DNA of 64,000 nucleotides from Lasiosphaeris hirsuta (lineage: Eukaryota > Ascomycota > Sordariomycetes > Sordariales > Lasiosphaeriaceae): positions 992,001 through 1,056,000 of the forward strand of contig JAUKUA010000001.1 of assembly GCA_030549175.1 (NCBI GenBank), read 5' to 3'. This document shows positions 34,576-44,373 of the stretch, piece by piece (the first letter of the stretch is position 1; every line of letters starts with the position of its first letter). The translations under genes and the position numbers were made by a program. The notes under the pieces were generated by a model. It was not told the DNA's origin and did no database searches. It saw nothing but the letters and a program-made list of their open reading frames with translations.

Positions 34576-35244
34576 CTTGGGGAATGGCTGCGGATTTGTC
34601 AACAGAGTACTATTGCCAGGGAGGTAGGTGACGAGTAGTCACCTCTTATAGCCCCCCAGCGAGGTGTAAGTGAGGGGTTCTCGAGATGCCAGTAGCCCAT
34701 CTACCATGCCAGACCTCAACAAATGCATTGGCGTCGGATTATGGTATGATTCACGGTATGTTGCTCACACGGCCAAGCCAGACCATATATTGTTAGGGGT
34801 CATGTCGAGGTGACATGCGGCCCCAATCAGTATCTTCGTAACTGGGCTCACCTACATTTCTCCCGTCTTGCGCCTATTCCCAATGGCTGAGTGAGAAACG
34901 TCATCCAGAGCCCCCCCCCCCCCCCCCCCCCACTTGCGGGCCGGAAGACGAACAAGCACCGGCCTACCATCCACCTCACCGATCGATCCCAGAGCCGAAA
35001 ATGTCTCTTGTCACTACCTCGGTGTGCTCTTGTCCCGCAATGCAGCACGGGGCTTGAGAAAGCATTCATTCGTTCACAAACATTGCAGAGTCACACAGTT
35101 GAGAAAGGAAATGTCGAATAAGTGCATAAATATGTTGTTATTTTTGTTGTTGAGGTTACTTAAATGGGTTTACAGCTTTACATTGATTGAATCGCACTGC
35201 TTGGAGCGACGGGCTACGTACGGTTTCATACGCATTAGGCATGC
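34576..35244. other. Intergenic region with 21-base poly-C tract
   Basis: Upstream of the amidase and downstream of the MCYT-type gene, both on the minus strand. The 21-base C run at 34911-34931 is the longest homopolymer in the window. No supported gene. Confidence 0.5.
34911..34931. repeat. Poly-C tract (21 C)
   Basis: Longest homopolymer in the window. It is G-rich on the strand that codes for the downstream amidase and lies about 340 bases upstream of its start. Confidence 0.9.
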
Positions 35245-36666
35245 TTAGCATAGCCTCCTCCCTCCGGCCAACGCTTTTGCCTCGAGAATGCTGGTCACTT
35301 CAGTCGGCGTTTGACGCGACACCATCTCACTCTCCTCCTCTAGAAGAGGTTTCGGAAGAGGACTCGGAATCATCAGACTCAATACAAGCCTAGACTTCGA
35401 TTTCTCGTTGAACTTTACCGTTGGAATCGAGGCATCAGCGGGATGCATAATGTTATTGAGTACCGGATTGCTTCTCACCCCAGCCGGCGCCTCTCCCTCG
35501 GGTTTCCCCGCTTCTGTCGGCGTATCCCCCTCGTGTTGGGGAATCGCCAACTGCGACTTGGGCCGGGATTTTGGTTCATGGTGGTTATCTACCCAGGTGG
35601 GCCGAGGAGTTGAGCCGCCGGCGGGATGCGCAGTCTCCTCGAGCAACGACTCGTCTCCTTTGGTGTTGGGAATCATCCTAGACTCGAGGGAGGGAGAACT
35701 AGTGTGAGTAGTCTCACTGCCGCCTAAGAGCGTTGACCCGACGAGAGCATGTGAGAAAACGATGGTTTCCCAACTGCTCTCTTCGTCGACATTGCCTGGT
35801 GCGCTGCTTGACCCAGGCACATCACCTACAGAAACATCGTCGCCTCTGCCAGGAACTCTGGGGGCTTGGCTTCCGTCGTCTTGGGATGTCGCCTGGACGG
35901 CCTCGGTCGCCGTCTCCTCCTCACGCCGCGGCGGAAAGAGGTTTCGCGCAGCTGCCCCGCTCTTTCTCTTAGCGTTGATAAACCGTGATTCCGCGAAGCG
36001 AACGTGCTTCTCGTCCGGCCTGTCGATGGGCCTGGGAGATAGGCTAGTCATCGGAACTTCTGGAGCAGGCTGTTCGAAGATGATCTCAGGCTCACCATCC
36101 TTGCTGCTGCAAGGCGGCCCGACTCGTACGTCCTCAAACCCTGAACTCTCAATGTTTTGACGAGTCACCGAGTTGTGGTCATCTGCCCAGTCCAGAGTTG
36201 CGCGGCGGACGCTCTGGAGAAAGATAATCTTCTCTTCATCCTCCTCCTCCCGTCCTTTGACTAGCCGTCTGGACAGCGCAATAATTTCACAGCGGAGCTC
36301 TCTCTGGGGTTCGTTAGAAAAATGGTGACGGGTACTAAAGACTTTGTCAGCGGGGATCAATACGGCAGGGATAGGAACGTCGATTCCAAGTTCATTCTTC
36401 CACGCCCAGTAGTTGAGGATGATAGTCGAGTGCCTTGTCTCGTGGTAGCCCATCGCCCCCAGCCAGTCACGGCATCGTTCGCAGAAGCCGTAGACAAAAC
36501 CCACCTTCAACTTTCTCTCGGTGCAAATGTCAAACCCGGGCACCAAGGATAGGCAATACGCCCAGGCGTGCAAGCATGAGCCAACTCTAGGTCTCGCAGC
36601 ACATTTTCGCTTGCGCGCACAAGAGTGGGCGCATACGGTGTAGAGTTCAAGTTCGGTGTAGCACAT
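35245..36666 (-). CDS. Fungal MCYT-type Cys-rich N-terminal protein, function unknown
   Basis: 473 residues from the ATG at 36666 (MCYTELELY); an earlier in-frame ATG at 36768 would add 34 residues, but the family usually begins at MCYT. The first 75 residues hold ten or so Cys and some His (CAHSCARKRKCAA, CLHAWAYC, CTERK, CERCRDW), a pattern that suggests a small zinc-binding module. Residues 80-190 carry a WAWKNELGIDVPIP block and a charged stretch, and the C-terminal 280 residues are disordered and Ser/Glu/Pro-rich. Proteins starting like this are abundant, uncharacterised ascomycete proteins. Nuclear or cytoplasmic location is not indicated: no signal peptide or membrane helix is seen. 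Confidence 0.75.
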   Translation of the reverse strand: MCYTELELYTVCAHSCARKRKCAARPRVGSCLHAWAYCLSLVPGFDICTERKLKVGFVYGFCERCRDWLGAMGYHETRHSTIILNYWAWKNELGIDVPIPAVLIPADKVFSTRHHFSNEPQRELRCEIIALSRRLVKGREEEDEEKIIFLQSVRRATLDWADDHNSVTRQNIESSGFEDVRVGPPCSSKDGEPEIIFEQPAPEVPMTSLSPRPIDRPDEKHVRFAESRFINAKRKSGAAARNLFPPRREEETATEAVQATSQDDGSQAPRVPGRGDDVSVGDVPGSSSAPGNVDEESSWETIVFSHALVGSTLLGGSETTHTSSPSLESRMIPNTKGDESLLEETAHPAGGSTPRPTWVDNHHEPKSRPKSQLAIPQHEGDTPTEAGKPEGEAPAGVRSNPVLNNIMHPADASIPTVKFNEKSKSRLVLSLMIPSPLPKPLLEEESEMVSRQTPTEVTSILEAKALAGGRRLC

Positions 36667-37484
36667 CTTGGTCTTGTTTCTGGTTGGCAAATGCACGGGA
36701 CGTGCACAGTTGACAGCAGATAAGCGGTTTCGCTGGCCAGACGGGAGAGTATGGTTTAAGTATACCATCGGCCCCAAAACCTAACGCAGTGAGACAAGGA
36801 AGTTGTTGGTAGTGCCCAAGTACTGCGATGGGGAACAAAGGACAATAAACATAATAGAGGAGAACTTGTTCTAGAGTTATGGTGGTGGAGCCCATTTCGG
36901 GTCAAGGGGAAAGTACAGGTTGATGATGAGAAGCTGCCAGGAAGAGAAGAACAAAGCGGTTGTACTCGAGACACCATGATCGGACATTATATGGCATTCG
37001 AATTGCCGCCGCGGGTCGTCAATAACTTGATGCGAAAACACCAGGTCAAAGACCTGGAATCAAGTGATTGCTGCTTGCAATGCCCAGCAAAAGAGAGACT
37101 GGTCCTGACAAAGCCGTCGCCCAAATCGGGCTAGCGCAGGGTACTTGCTTGTCGCAAAGCATGAGGTAATCGTCGGTCAGCCATCGCAGCCAGCCAATTC
37201 GGCCACTGCTTGGGCCTTACATATCATCTTTTCGATGCTAAAGAGCTTGCAAGCGTCCATGTATGCAGAAATTTGGACCAATGTGGATATCCGTCAGTAA
37301 TGAATAATTACCCTTAAAGCCTAGAGATGAGCCTGTCTACTCCGAACGGAAAAGTCATCCATTTGGCATGCTCACTCAAGAAATGCGTTATCACTCTTGA
37401 CTCCTAAACCATCTGCCAGCTGTTTCTCGGTATCTCTCGACACAGCTAGAGAAATACCCCCCCCCCCCCCCGCCCGGTCTATAT
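36667..37484. other. Divergent promoter region (MCYT gene / pirin)
   Basis: The upstream regions of both neighbours share this 0.8 kb. A 15-base C run (37457-37471) and a TCTATATAT element sit directly at the first pirin ATG. No supported gene. Confidence 0.5.
37457..37471. repeat. Poly-C tract (15 C) upstream of pirin
   Basis: Fifteen C residues, 14 bases before the first possible ATG of the pirin reading frame. Confidence 0.9.
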
Positions 37485-37487
37485 ATG
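37477..37487 (+). promoter_or_regulatory. Possible TATA element overlapping the first pirin ATG
   Basis: GTCTATATATG ends in the first in-frame ATG of the pirin frame. If it is a real TATA box, transcription would begin downstream and the functional start would be Met61 (37665) or Met77 (37713). Confidence 0.35.
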
Positions 37488-38570
37488 AAGCGCTTCATTA
37501 TCGCCTTTTCATTTTTTGTTGTTCTAATTTCCATCATCTACAACAACTCAGCAGCACTCAAGTCACTGTTCCAAAGCAGTAGTTTACTCGTCACAACCCT
37601 CCTCACGTCAACAACCACGGCCAAGATTACTTCTCCATCTCCAAACACACAGACTCCGCCTCACATGCTCAAGGACACCCTCGTCAAGAAGACCATCACC
37701 ACCGCCGTCAACATGACCAAGCCCCTCCTCCACGCCAAAATCACCCCTCACCGGTCCTCCGCCCGGGGGCACGGTGACCACGGCTGGCTCAACACCTACC
37801 ACAGCTTCAGCTTCGCCGACTGGTACAACCCGAGATTTTCGTCTTTCGGCGCGCTACGCGTGCTCAACGAGGACCGCGTGGCGCCCAACTCGGGCTTCCC
37901 GACGCACCCGCACTCCAACTTTGAGATCTTCAGCTACATCCTCTCGGGCGAGCTGACGCACCGCGACTCGATGCTGAAGAAGGGCGCCGAGGGCGGCCAG
38001 TCGGACCGCTTCTTCCGGATGCGGCGCGGCGACGTGCAGTTCACCACGGGCGGCACCGGCATCGCGCACTCCGAGTTCAACGAGCACACCAAGGACCCGG
38101 TGCACTTCCTGCAGATCTGGGCTATTCCCTGGGCGCGCGGCCTCACGCCTCGCTACCACACGCACCACTTCGCCGACGAGGACAAGCGCAAGGCCTTCGT
38201 GCCCATCCTGAGCCCGCTCAAGGCCGGCGTCGAGGCCACCGCGGCCGAGGAGAAGGTTGCCGAGCCTGCTATCGAGGGCACGATCCCCATCCACGCCGAC
38301 TTTGTCATGGCGGCGGGCATCATTGCGCCCGGGGCTGTGTTTGAGTGGAGGGTTGGGGCCGGCGTGACGCAGACGTTGAAGCGCAAGGTTTACGTTCACG
38401 TGCCTATGACCAAGGGGGGAAAGTCTAGGGTGAGGATTGATGAGAGGGAGGATGCGATCCTCCAGGAGGGCGACGGCGCATTTATTGATGCCGTCCAGGC
38501 TGGGGACAAGCTTTCGGTCGAGAGCATCGGCGAGGTGGAGGCTGAAGTCGTTGTTTTGGATACCGCGTAA
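37485..38570 (+). CDS. Pirin family protein (bicupin, quercetinase-like)
   Basis: Intronless frame of 361 codons. The pirin core starts at about residue 77 (MTKPLLHAKITPHRSS ... GHGDHGWLNTYHSFSF). The metal-binding residues of pirins are recognisable: the HPH pair (FPTHPHSNFE) and the later His and Glu in GTGIAHSEF. The C-terminal cupin covers roughly residues 250-355. Pirins bind Fe(II); some are transcription cofactors and others, like bacterial YhhW, oxidise quercetin. The frame begins with a hydrophobic stretch (FIIAFSFFVVLISII) unusual for a pirin. The start is uncertain: ATG 37485 follows a TATATAT, ATG 37665 begins MLKDTLVKK, and ATG 37713 has a good context (CAACATGACC) and begins at the conserved core. 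The longest form is listed; I consider 37665 or 37713 at least as likely. Confidence 0.9.
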   Translation: MKRFIIAFSFFVVLISIIYNNSAALKSLFQSSSLLVTTLLTSTTTAKITSPSPNTQTPPHMLKDTLVKKTITTAVNMTKPLLHAKITPHRSSARGHGDHGWLNTYHSFSFADWYNPRFSSFGALRVLNEDRVAPNSGFPTHPHSNFEIFSYILSGELTHRDSMLKKGAEGGQSDRFFRMRRGDVQFTTGGTGIAHSEFNEHTKDPVHFLQIWAIPWARGLTPRYHTHHFADEDKRKAFVPILSPLKAGVEATAAEEKVAEPAIEGTIPIHADFVMAAGIIAPGAVFEWRVGAGVTQTLKRKVYVHVPMTKGGKSRVRIDEREDAILQEGDGAFIDAVQAGDKLSVESIGEVEAEVVVLDTA

Positions 38571-39362
38571 TCAAATTGGGAGCTGGATGAATGGTCTAAA
38601 ACACGATATTATTTAGCATTTGTACAAATAAAAAGGTCAAGCCAAACCTTGACAGCTGTGTCTCGTCAAAAAGATTCTGGTGGAGTGAATGCCAGCGTCC
38701 TGAAATGAAAACAGAAATTACTGCCCAGCAGCAGAACCGCGTCGTGTCATTGCCATAATCCTTCCTTCCCTTTACTCCTCCTGAAAATGTCATCGGGATT
38801 GAGAATCGTGATACGAAAGTATTTCGAACTTCTGATGCCAATCTCACCACAAGAGCACAGGAAACACAGCTAGAAAGATGCACTTGGTATCACGAGTGAT
38901 ACGAAAGCCCTTCTTCGCCACGACCCGCGTAAGGACCGATGGAGATGAAGAGAAAATCAAGATATTTGAAGGGTTCCAAAAATTCCCCAGCCGGCCTCAG
39001 CCAACTGGGAGCGGTCAGGGTGTAGTTTTCAACTAGCAAAAACGTAATCTCGGACGAATCCTCACTGATATACGTAAAACCTCTGCACTGGGATAGAGAA
39101 GAAAAGGAAAAGAGGAGGAAGAACTGGGGGACCACAAAGGATTTATAGGTGTGGTGGCTGGTCTGTGCGCGAGCGCAAATTTCCGTTGCCCCACTATTGT
39201 CACTGGCGGTCGTTGACACTGGCGACCAGCCGGCTACTCGTGGGCATTCTCGTCGCCGTCGCGATTCCCATGGTTCACTTGCTGGTGATCAATTGAGCAT
39301 ATTAACTTTATCAACCGTTTCTGGGTATTCTAATTTATTTTGGCATAGGTCATTGTACAAGC
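38571..39362. other. Intergenic region
   Basis: 3' flank of the pirin and upstream region of the DUF7704 gene. Minus-strand frames at 38596-38883 and 38890-39219 have no recognisable features. No supported gene. Confidence 0.5.
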
Positions 39363-39952
39363 ATGGCTTCTCAACTCCCCTCATTCCCGCGCTTCGTTTT
39401 CACTGTCCTCGAACCTATCTCGCTGTAAGGAACTCACTCCTGCTTCACACATCAACGCTAGATAGCTCCTGACAGCCCCAGCCTGGCGGGCTTCTTCCCC
39501 GCCGTCCTTTTCCCCCACTGGTTTATTAGTGAGCAGATCGCGACCTGGGGACCGCCTGTGGCGTCGACGGACCACGCTCAGCTCGTAGCTAGGCAGCTAG
39601 GAAACTGCTACCTACTAGCCTTTCTAGTCGGCGTCGCCGTCCTCTACACTACAACCGAGATCAAAGTCGTGCGCAACTACCTCGTGGCGCTTTGGCTTGC
39701 TGATATCAGCCATGTGGGCCTCACGCTGCATGGCATCGGCTACGACAAGAGCCTGGCGGTCGGGGAGTGGAATGCCATGACGTGGGGAAATGTCGGGGCG
39801 ACGGTAAGTAAGGTGGCAGTTTGATGCCAGAGATGTAGGGTTGTTGCTGATATTGCCAGACGTTTTTGTTCCTCACTAGGTCGGCGTATTTCGCTGGGCT
39901 ATTTGGTCGGGATGGGCCAAGACATTCTTCGGGCGAGAAGAAGGCCCAATGA
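39363..39952 (+). CDS. DUF7704-like integral membrane protein
   Basis: Three exons: 39363-39424, 39482-39803 and 39860-39952. Product is 158 residues with about four hydrophobic segments: near FVFTVLEPISLLAGFF, YLLAFLVGVAVLYTT, YLVALWLADISHVGLTLHG and TFLFLTRSAYFAGLFG. The EPISLLAG start and the four-helix size fit the DUF7704 family of small fungal membrane proteins, whose function is unknown. The first intron has two in-frame acceptors 9 bases apart (after GACAG or after CCCCAG); I chose the second because it gives the family-like EPISLLAG, while the first gives EPISLPSLAG. The second intron is GTAAGT...CCAG, 56 nt. The gene ends 513 bases before the WD40 gene on the same strand. Confidence 0.75.
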
Positions 39953-40465
39953 TTGTCAAACTGTGTACATACAAATTTACTAACGAATCATTGGTGTGCT
40001 TCAATATTGTTTGTATTGATGTACAATACGTATCAAATGTCCACGTGAGGGCAGCTGTCCGCCCGCCAGTTTTTTGCTTGCTTGTCTCTTTGAAGGTGTG
40101 AGGGAGGAGCTAGGTAAGCCCGGGCTAAAATCCGCAGCCAGAACCCCGCCATCGAGTAGTCGCAGCTCCCGATTCGCCCACAGCATGTCGTCACTTGGGG
40201 ATGCGGGATGATGCCGCGATCGACAGCGGCCCACCGCTCACCTTCTGAAACGCATACTGAGCTTCCTCACCTGTGGCTTGTACACCTCTCCACCATCGCT
40301 GAAATCCCTCTGTGCAATACCGCCCGTGTCATCCTTCAAACAGCCCATGTCCAACTAGCTCCAACCCCTCCATCCTCGGGCCGCTTACCTTATCTCACGG
40401 AACACATGGGACCTCAGAGGGCATACCGCCAGATATCGCCACCCCAGTAGACCCCAAACACAATC
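39953..40465. other. Intergenic region upstream of WD40 gene
   Basis: About 0.5 kb of 3' flank and promoter. No supported gene. Confidence 0.5.
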
Positions 40466-40631
40466 ATGAGTACTCAGCGGCCTGCCGACCCGGGGGACCA
40501 CGAGGACGAGGACTATCATAGCTCTCACGAACACGTCCCCGATCGGTGGTACGACGCTCTTCTCGATGACGAGAACGAGAACGAGGACGACGAGGACGAC
40601 GACTACGAGGAGGAGGAGGGGGAAGAAGAAG

Positions 40632-40663
<32 letters not shown>

Positions 40664-42654
40664 GAAGAAGATGGTGACGACGATGAGTTTCTGGGCACGT
40701 TGTGACATCGCCATGCACGGCTTTCAATCTAACCGTCACTGCAGGTGCTGAGGGCGGCAATATAGAGGTCGAGTTCATCCTTGAGCCTCAGATGGCGCCT
40801 TTCGGAGAGGACGATGGTGATGGTGATCACCAAGGGGAGGACGAGGTCAACGCTGCCCAGCAGAGCCTACATCAGAGGGTTCTAAGGCTAATCAGCGGCG
40901 GCCAAGGTACCCCTGGTTTCCTCACCCATCACCAGCTGCTCGCCCTGCTCCGTGGCCAGGACCTCACCCATGCCCTATTTGATGACGACGAGGATGCCCA
41001 GCCTGCCTGGTCTGCCAGGAGACGGAGACGCCCGGACCCAAACCGCTTCCCCAAGGTCCCAAGTATAGAAGGCCAGAAGCTGATGGAGTCGGGAGTCTTT
41101 GGCGCCTTTGACACGAGGGAGCCCGACCGCAAGAGGCTCGCCAGGAGGATACTTGACCGTGAGTTGGGCTTGGGCGACAGGTCTAGCCGCCGGACCAACA
41201 AGGATTTGATGGTTCAGGTAAACCGAAATGCGCCCCGGCATCCCCTGACGATAGCTGACATTGTCTAGCAAATGATCCCGTCAACAAATCCAGAGATGAT
41301 CATTCACTATGAGGATCCAGTCTGCTGCGGCCAATTCTCAGATGACGGCAACTTTTTCTATGCCTGTGTGAAAGTAAGCGCCGCCAGTCCCATCTAACGA
41401 GCCTGCTCCCTAACAGCAACCACAGGACTTCAAAGTGCGCATGTACGACACGTCAAACCCCTACAACTGGAAGCACTACAAGACAGTCAACTACCCCATG
41501 GGCCGTTGGAACGTGACCGATGCCGACCTCAGCCCCGACAATAAATGGCTTGCCTATACGTCCCTCCAAAGCAATGTCTGCTTCGCCCCAACCGACCCCA
41601 ACGACACTGGCGAGCCCTACTCGCTCGACCTCGGCGACCAATCCCGCCTGTACAACGTCTACCAAGGCGCCTTCCCCATCTTCTCGGTCCGCTTCTCGGG
41701 AGACGGCCGCCACCTGGTCGCCGGCACGGGCGCCTCGTCCATCGTGGTCTACGACATCGAGCGCCGCGAGTCGCTGCACCACGTGGTGGGCCACCAGGAC
41801 GACGTCAACGCCGTGAGCTTCGCCGACAAGCTCTCACCGCACATCCTCTACTCAGGCTCGGACGACTGCACCATCAAGGTATGGGACACGCGGTCCATGG
41901 GCGACGGGCGCGAGGCGGGCGCCTTCGTGGGCCACATCGAGGGCCTGACCTACCTCGACTCCAAGGGCGACGGGCGCTACATCCTCAGCAACGCCAAGGA
42001 CCAGAGCATGAAGCTGTGGGACCTGCGCATGGCCATGTCGACGGCGCGCTACGCCGAGCTGGACCCGACGCGCGTCACGCGCGCCCACGACTACGAGTAC
42101 CGCTGGGAGGACTACGACGAGACCTATTGGTTCCAGCACCCCCACGACAACTCGCTCGTCACCTTCCGCGGCCACAAGGTCATGCGCACCCTCATCCGCT
42201 GCCACTTCTCGCCCCCCGGCAGCACCAACTCGCGCTACGTCTACTCGGGTAGCTACGACGGCTTCGTCTACGTCTGGAACCTGGACGCCACCCTAGCCGC
42301 CAAGATCGACGTCAAGGAGGTCACCAAGGGCACGAGGCCGGGTGGGCCGCCGCCGCGGAGGCGCGCCGGCGGGGGCTGGGGCGGCCACGGGTGGGAGACG
42401 CTGGTGCGTGACGTCTCGTGGCACCCGAATGCGCCGTTGCTTGTTGGTAAGTTTTGCTCCTGCTCCTTTCTTCTCATGGCGATGGCCTGTCCGACTGATT
42501 GTGAAAATTAGCCTCGGCGTGGAACGGTCCTGAGATGAACGGCGGGACCGCAACGCTGCATTCCTTCAACGAGAACGATAGCGACGAAGCAGATCCGGGC
42601 ATGGGCCTCTCGGTGAACGAGAAGTTGGAACGAACTCTGCGTGCATCACGATGA
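40466..42654 (+). CDS. WD40 protein of the DCAF11/WDR23 (LEC14B) type, CUL4 ligase receptor candidate
   Basis: Five exons: 40466-40694, 40745-41217, 41269-41373, 41426-42446 and 42512-42654; about 656 residues. The N-terminus is very acidic (a GAA array at about 40622-40660 codes a Glu run). Next come a charged helical region, then seven WD-type repeats, with IKVWDTR and MKLWDLR as clear Asp-x-Arg examples that in this family contact DDB1. The segment DFKVRMYDTSNPYNWKHYKTV is typical of WDR23/LEC14B proteins. In animals WDR23 is a substrate receptor of CUL4-DDB1 ubiquitin ligase; the same role here is inference. The first intron is doubtful: the best protein junction uses a GC donor (G/GCACGT at 40695), while a GT donor at 40674 is also in phase. 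The third acceptor is also ambiguous (41417 or 41426, both in frame). Confidence 0.9.
40622..40660 (+). repeat. GAA trinucleotide repeat coding poly-Glu
   Basis: Nearly pure GAA/GAAGAA array inside the first exon of the WD40 gene, coding about 13 Glu within a longer acidic stretch. Confidence 0.85.
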
Positions 42655-44373
42655 TCTTTTTGATTCTTCACTTTGGTTTGACGTTGTGGGCGAGCGCTCT
42701 TTTTGGTTACGAGTCAAGAAAACGGGGGTTTGGGACATCAAGACATTCATTGTTTATGGCTGCAGTTTTGCCAACGGTTTGAGTCATGTTTGAAGAAACC
42801 CAAGTTGATTATGCATTCAACTTGGCAACAGCCACGACAGACAGGCAGTCCCAAGAGGCGAAAGCTCCATGGTGCCTCCGTTTGTTATTACTCAAACAGG
42901 ACAGAGTAGTGACAAAGAGCTTCGGGGTTTGGCAACAATAATGGTTCTCTTGTTAGGCTTTCGGCGTTGCGTGATTCTATGTCCCGGCCATCTCTAGAAC
43001 TTCAGCAATTTGATAAAATTGAACGCTACAAACCCACACCACAACGCATAATCATACAAGCCCAGCGGCATTCCCCTTAGTCTGTCAGCCCTTCCCTACG
43101 ACGATTAATCGGCAGCATCATACGACTAATCGGTGTCACGCTACGGCGACTGATCAGCAGCGACCTCTGCCGCTGCCTCATCAGACAGTAGCTTTTCCAG
43201 ATCATTCCTCTGGATGATTGTGAGAGGAGCAAAAAATGGCACCAAATTGGAAAAAAGACCCCAGTCTTACTCTAAGGGCGCCTGCCTGCCTTGCTAATAA
43301 AAAATACCAATGTATGCAAAATGACTTTCTCCTGTCCTCTCTCGTACAACCGGCACCAACCTGAATGCCTACGAGACCCCTAGCATCAGCCCCCACCTCC
43401 AATTCAGTCTCTCCCCTGGTCCTCCTCGGCACGACACGGTTGTAAATGCAATTGCTTCCTCCCCCCATCCCCTCCCCATAGTCTAGCGTCCCTTTGTCCG
43501 GTGGGTTGTGCGAGTTGTAAATGAAAAATGTGTCTTGTTCCTTCCCTTTGTCCAATAAACGCCGGCTGAGCGAAAAAAACCGAGACCCGAAGAAACAAAC
43601 ACCGTGGACAGACAGATAGTCGGAAACCGACACGAAAAGGAGAACGAGAACAAGCAGACCTACCAGGTCCCTCTCCTCTCTTGGTGTTACGCCCGACAAA
43701 GAGCAGCGATCCAATAATAATAATGGGCGCCCGGACCGTGGTCCGCTTGCCATTTCCCCTCCCCAACCCCCTTCTCTGCCTTCCTTTTCTTGTCCTTCCT
43801 TCTTTTCCCTGCCCCGCTGGCTTCATCCTGCTGCCTCTACCTCCCCGTAACCTCTCTGCGCAGACGGGCATGCGAAAAGGATAGGTAGTGAGTCTCGCTT
43901 ATTTGTCCGGGATATGTGTGTGATGTATGTTGTGATGTGTGTCATGCAACTCATCAATGCCATGAGTATGAGCGTGAGCATGAACGTGAGCGTTGGCATG
44001 GAAACCCAAACAGCGAGAGGGAAAGCCAAAAATACCAAAGAATCCGTGGGATATCAACAAAAAGCAAAAAAAAAAAACCCCCCAGAGGAAGAAAAGAAAA
44101 GGAAAAGGGAAGGAGTGCAGTAAAGTGATATGATGTGATGCGACCCAGGCCCACCCGCTTTGGTAGGCAAAACCCAGAGACAAACCCAAAGAGGGGAAAG
44201 GTCTGTCAAAATGTAGGTGCACAAAAAGCCAACTAAGTCTCGCCGTCCGTCCTCTGGTCCGTCAACCCGCTGGGTGCTATACATTGATAATGTACAAAGT
44301 TTACAAAGAACCCCGCCTTCTCTCCTTTGTCTTTCATTAACATTTCGCCTGGTTATTCTCTTCGACGGGCTTC
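42655..44373. other. Intergenic region between convergent genes
   Basis: Shared 3' flank of the WD40 gene and the flippase gene. It contains an imperfect triple repeat (43096-43163) and an imperfect ATGAGC/GTGAGC hexamer array near 43958-44000. The minus-strand frame 43202-43753 has no recognisable content. No supported gene. Confidence 0.5.
43096..43163. repeat. Imperfect tandem repeat, about 22-bp unit x 3
   Basis: Three diverged copies of CTACGRCGAYTRATCRGCAGC-like sequence, where the core is TACGAC(GA)TTAATCGG and its variants. Function unknown. Confidence 0.65.

Noticed and set aside
36667..36777. Longer start for the MCYT-type protein
   Set aside because: The 36777 start is TTG. The ATG at 36768 precedes residues with no family similarity that I know, whereas MCYT is the usual N-terminus.
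28011..38570. Secondary-metabolite cluster around the P450, amidase and pirin
   Set aside because: No polyketide synthase, peptide synthetase, terpene cyclase, transcription factor or transporter of the usual kind is adjacent, so grouping is not supported.
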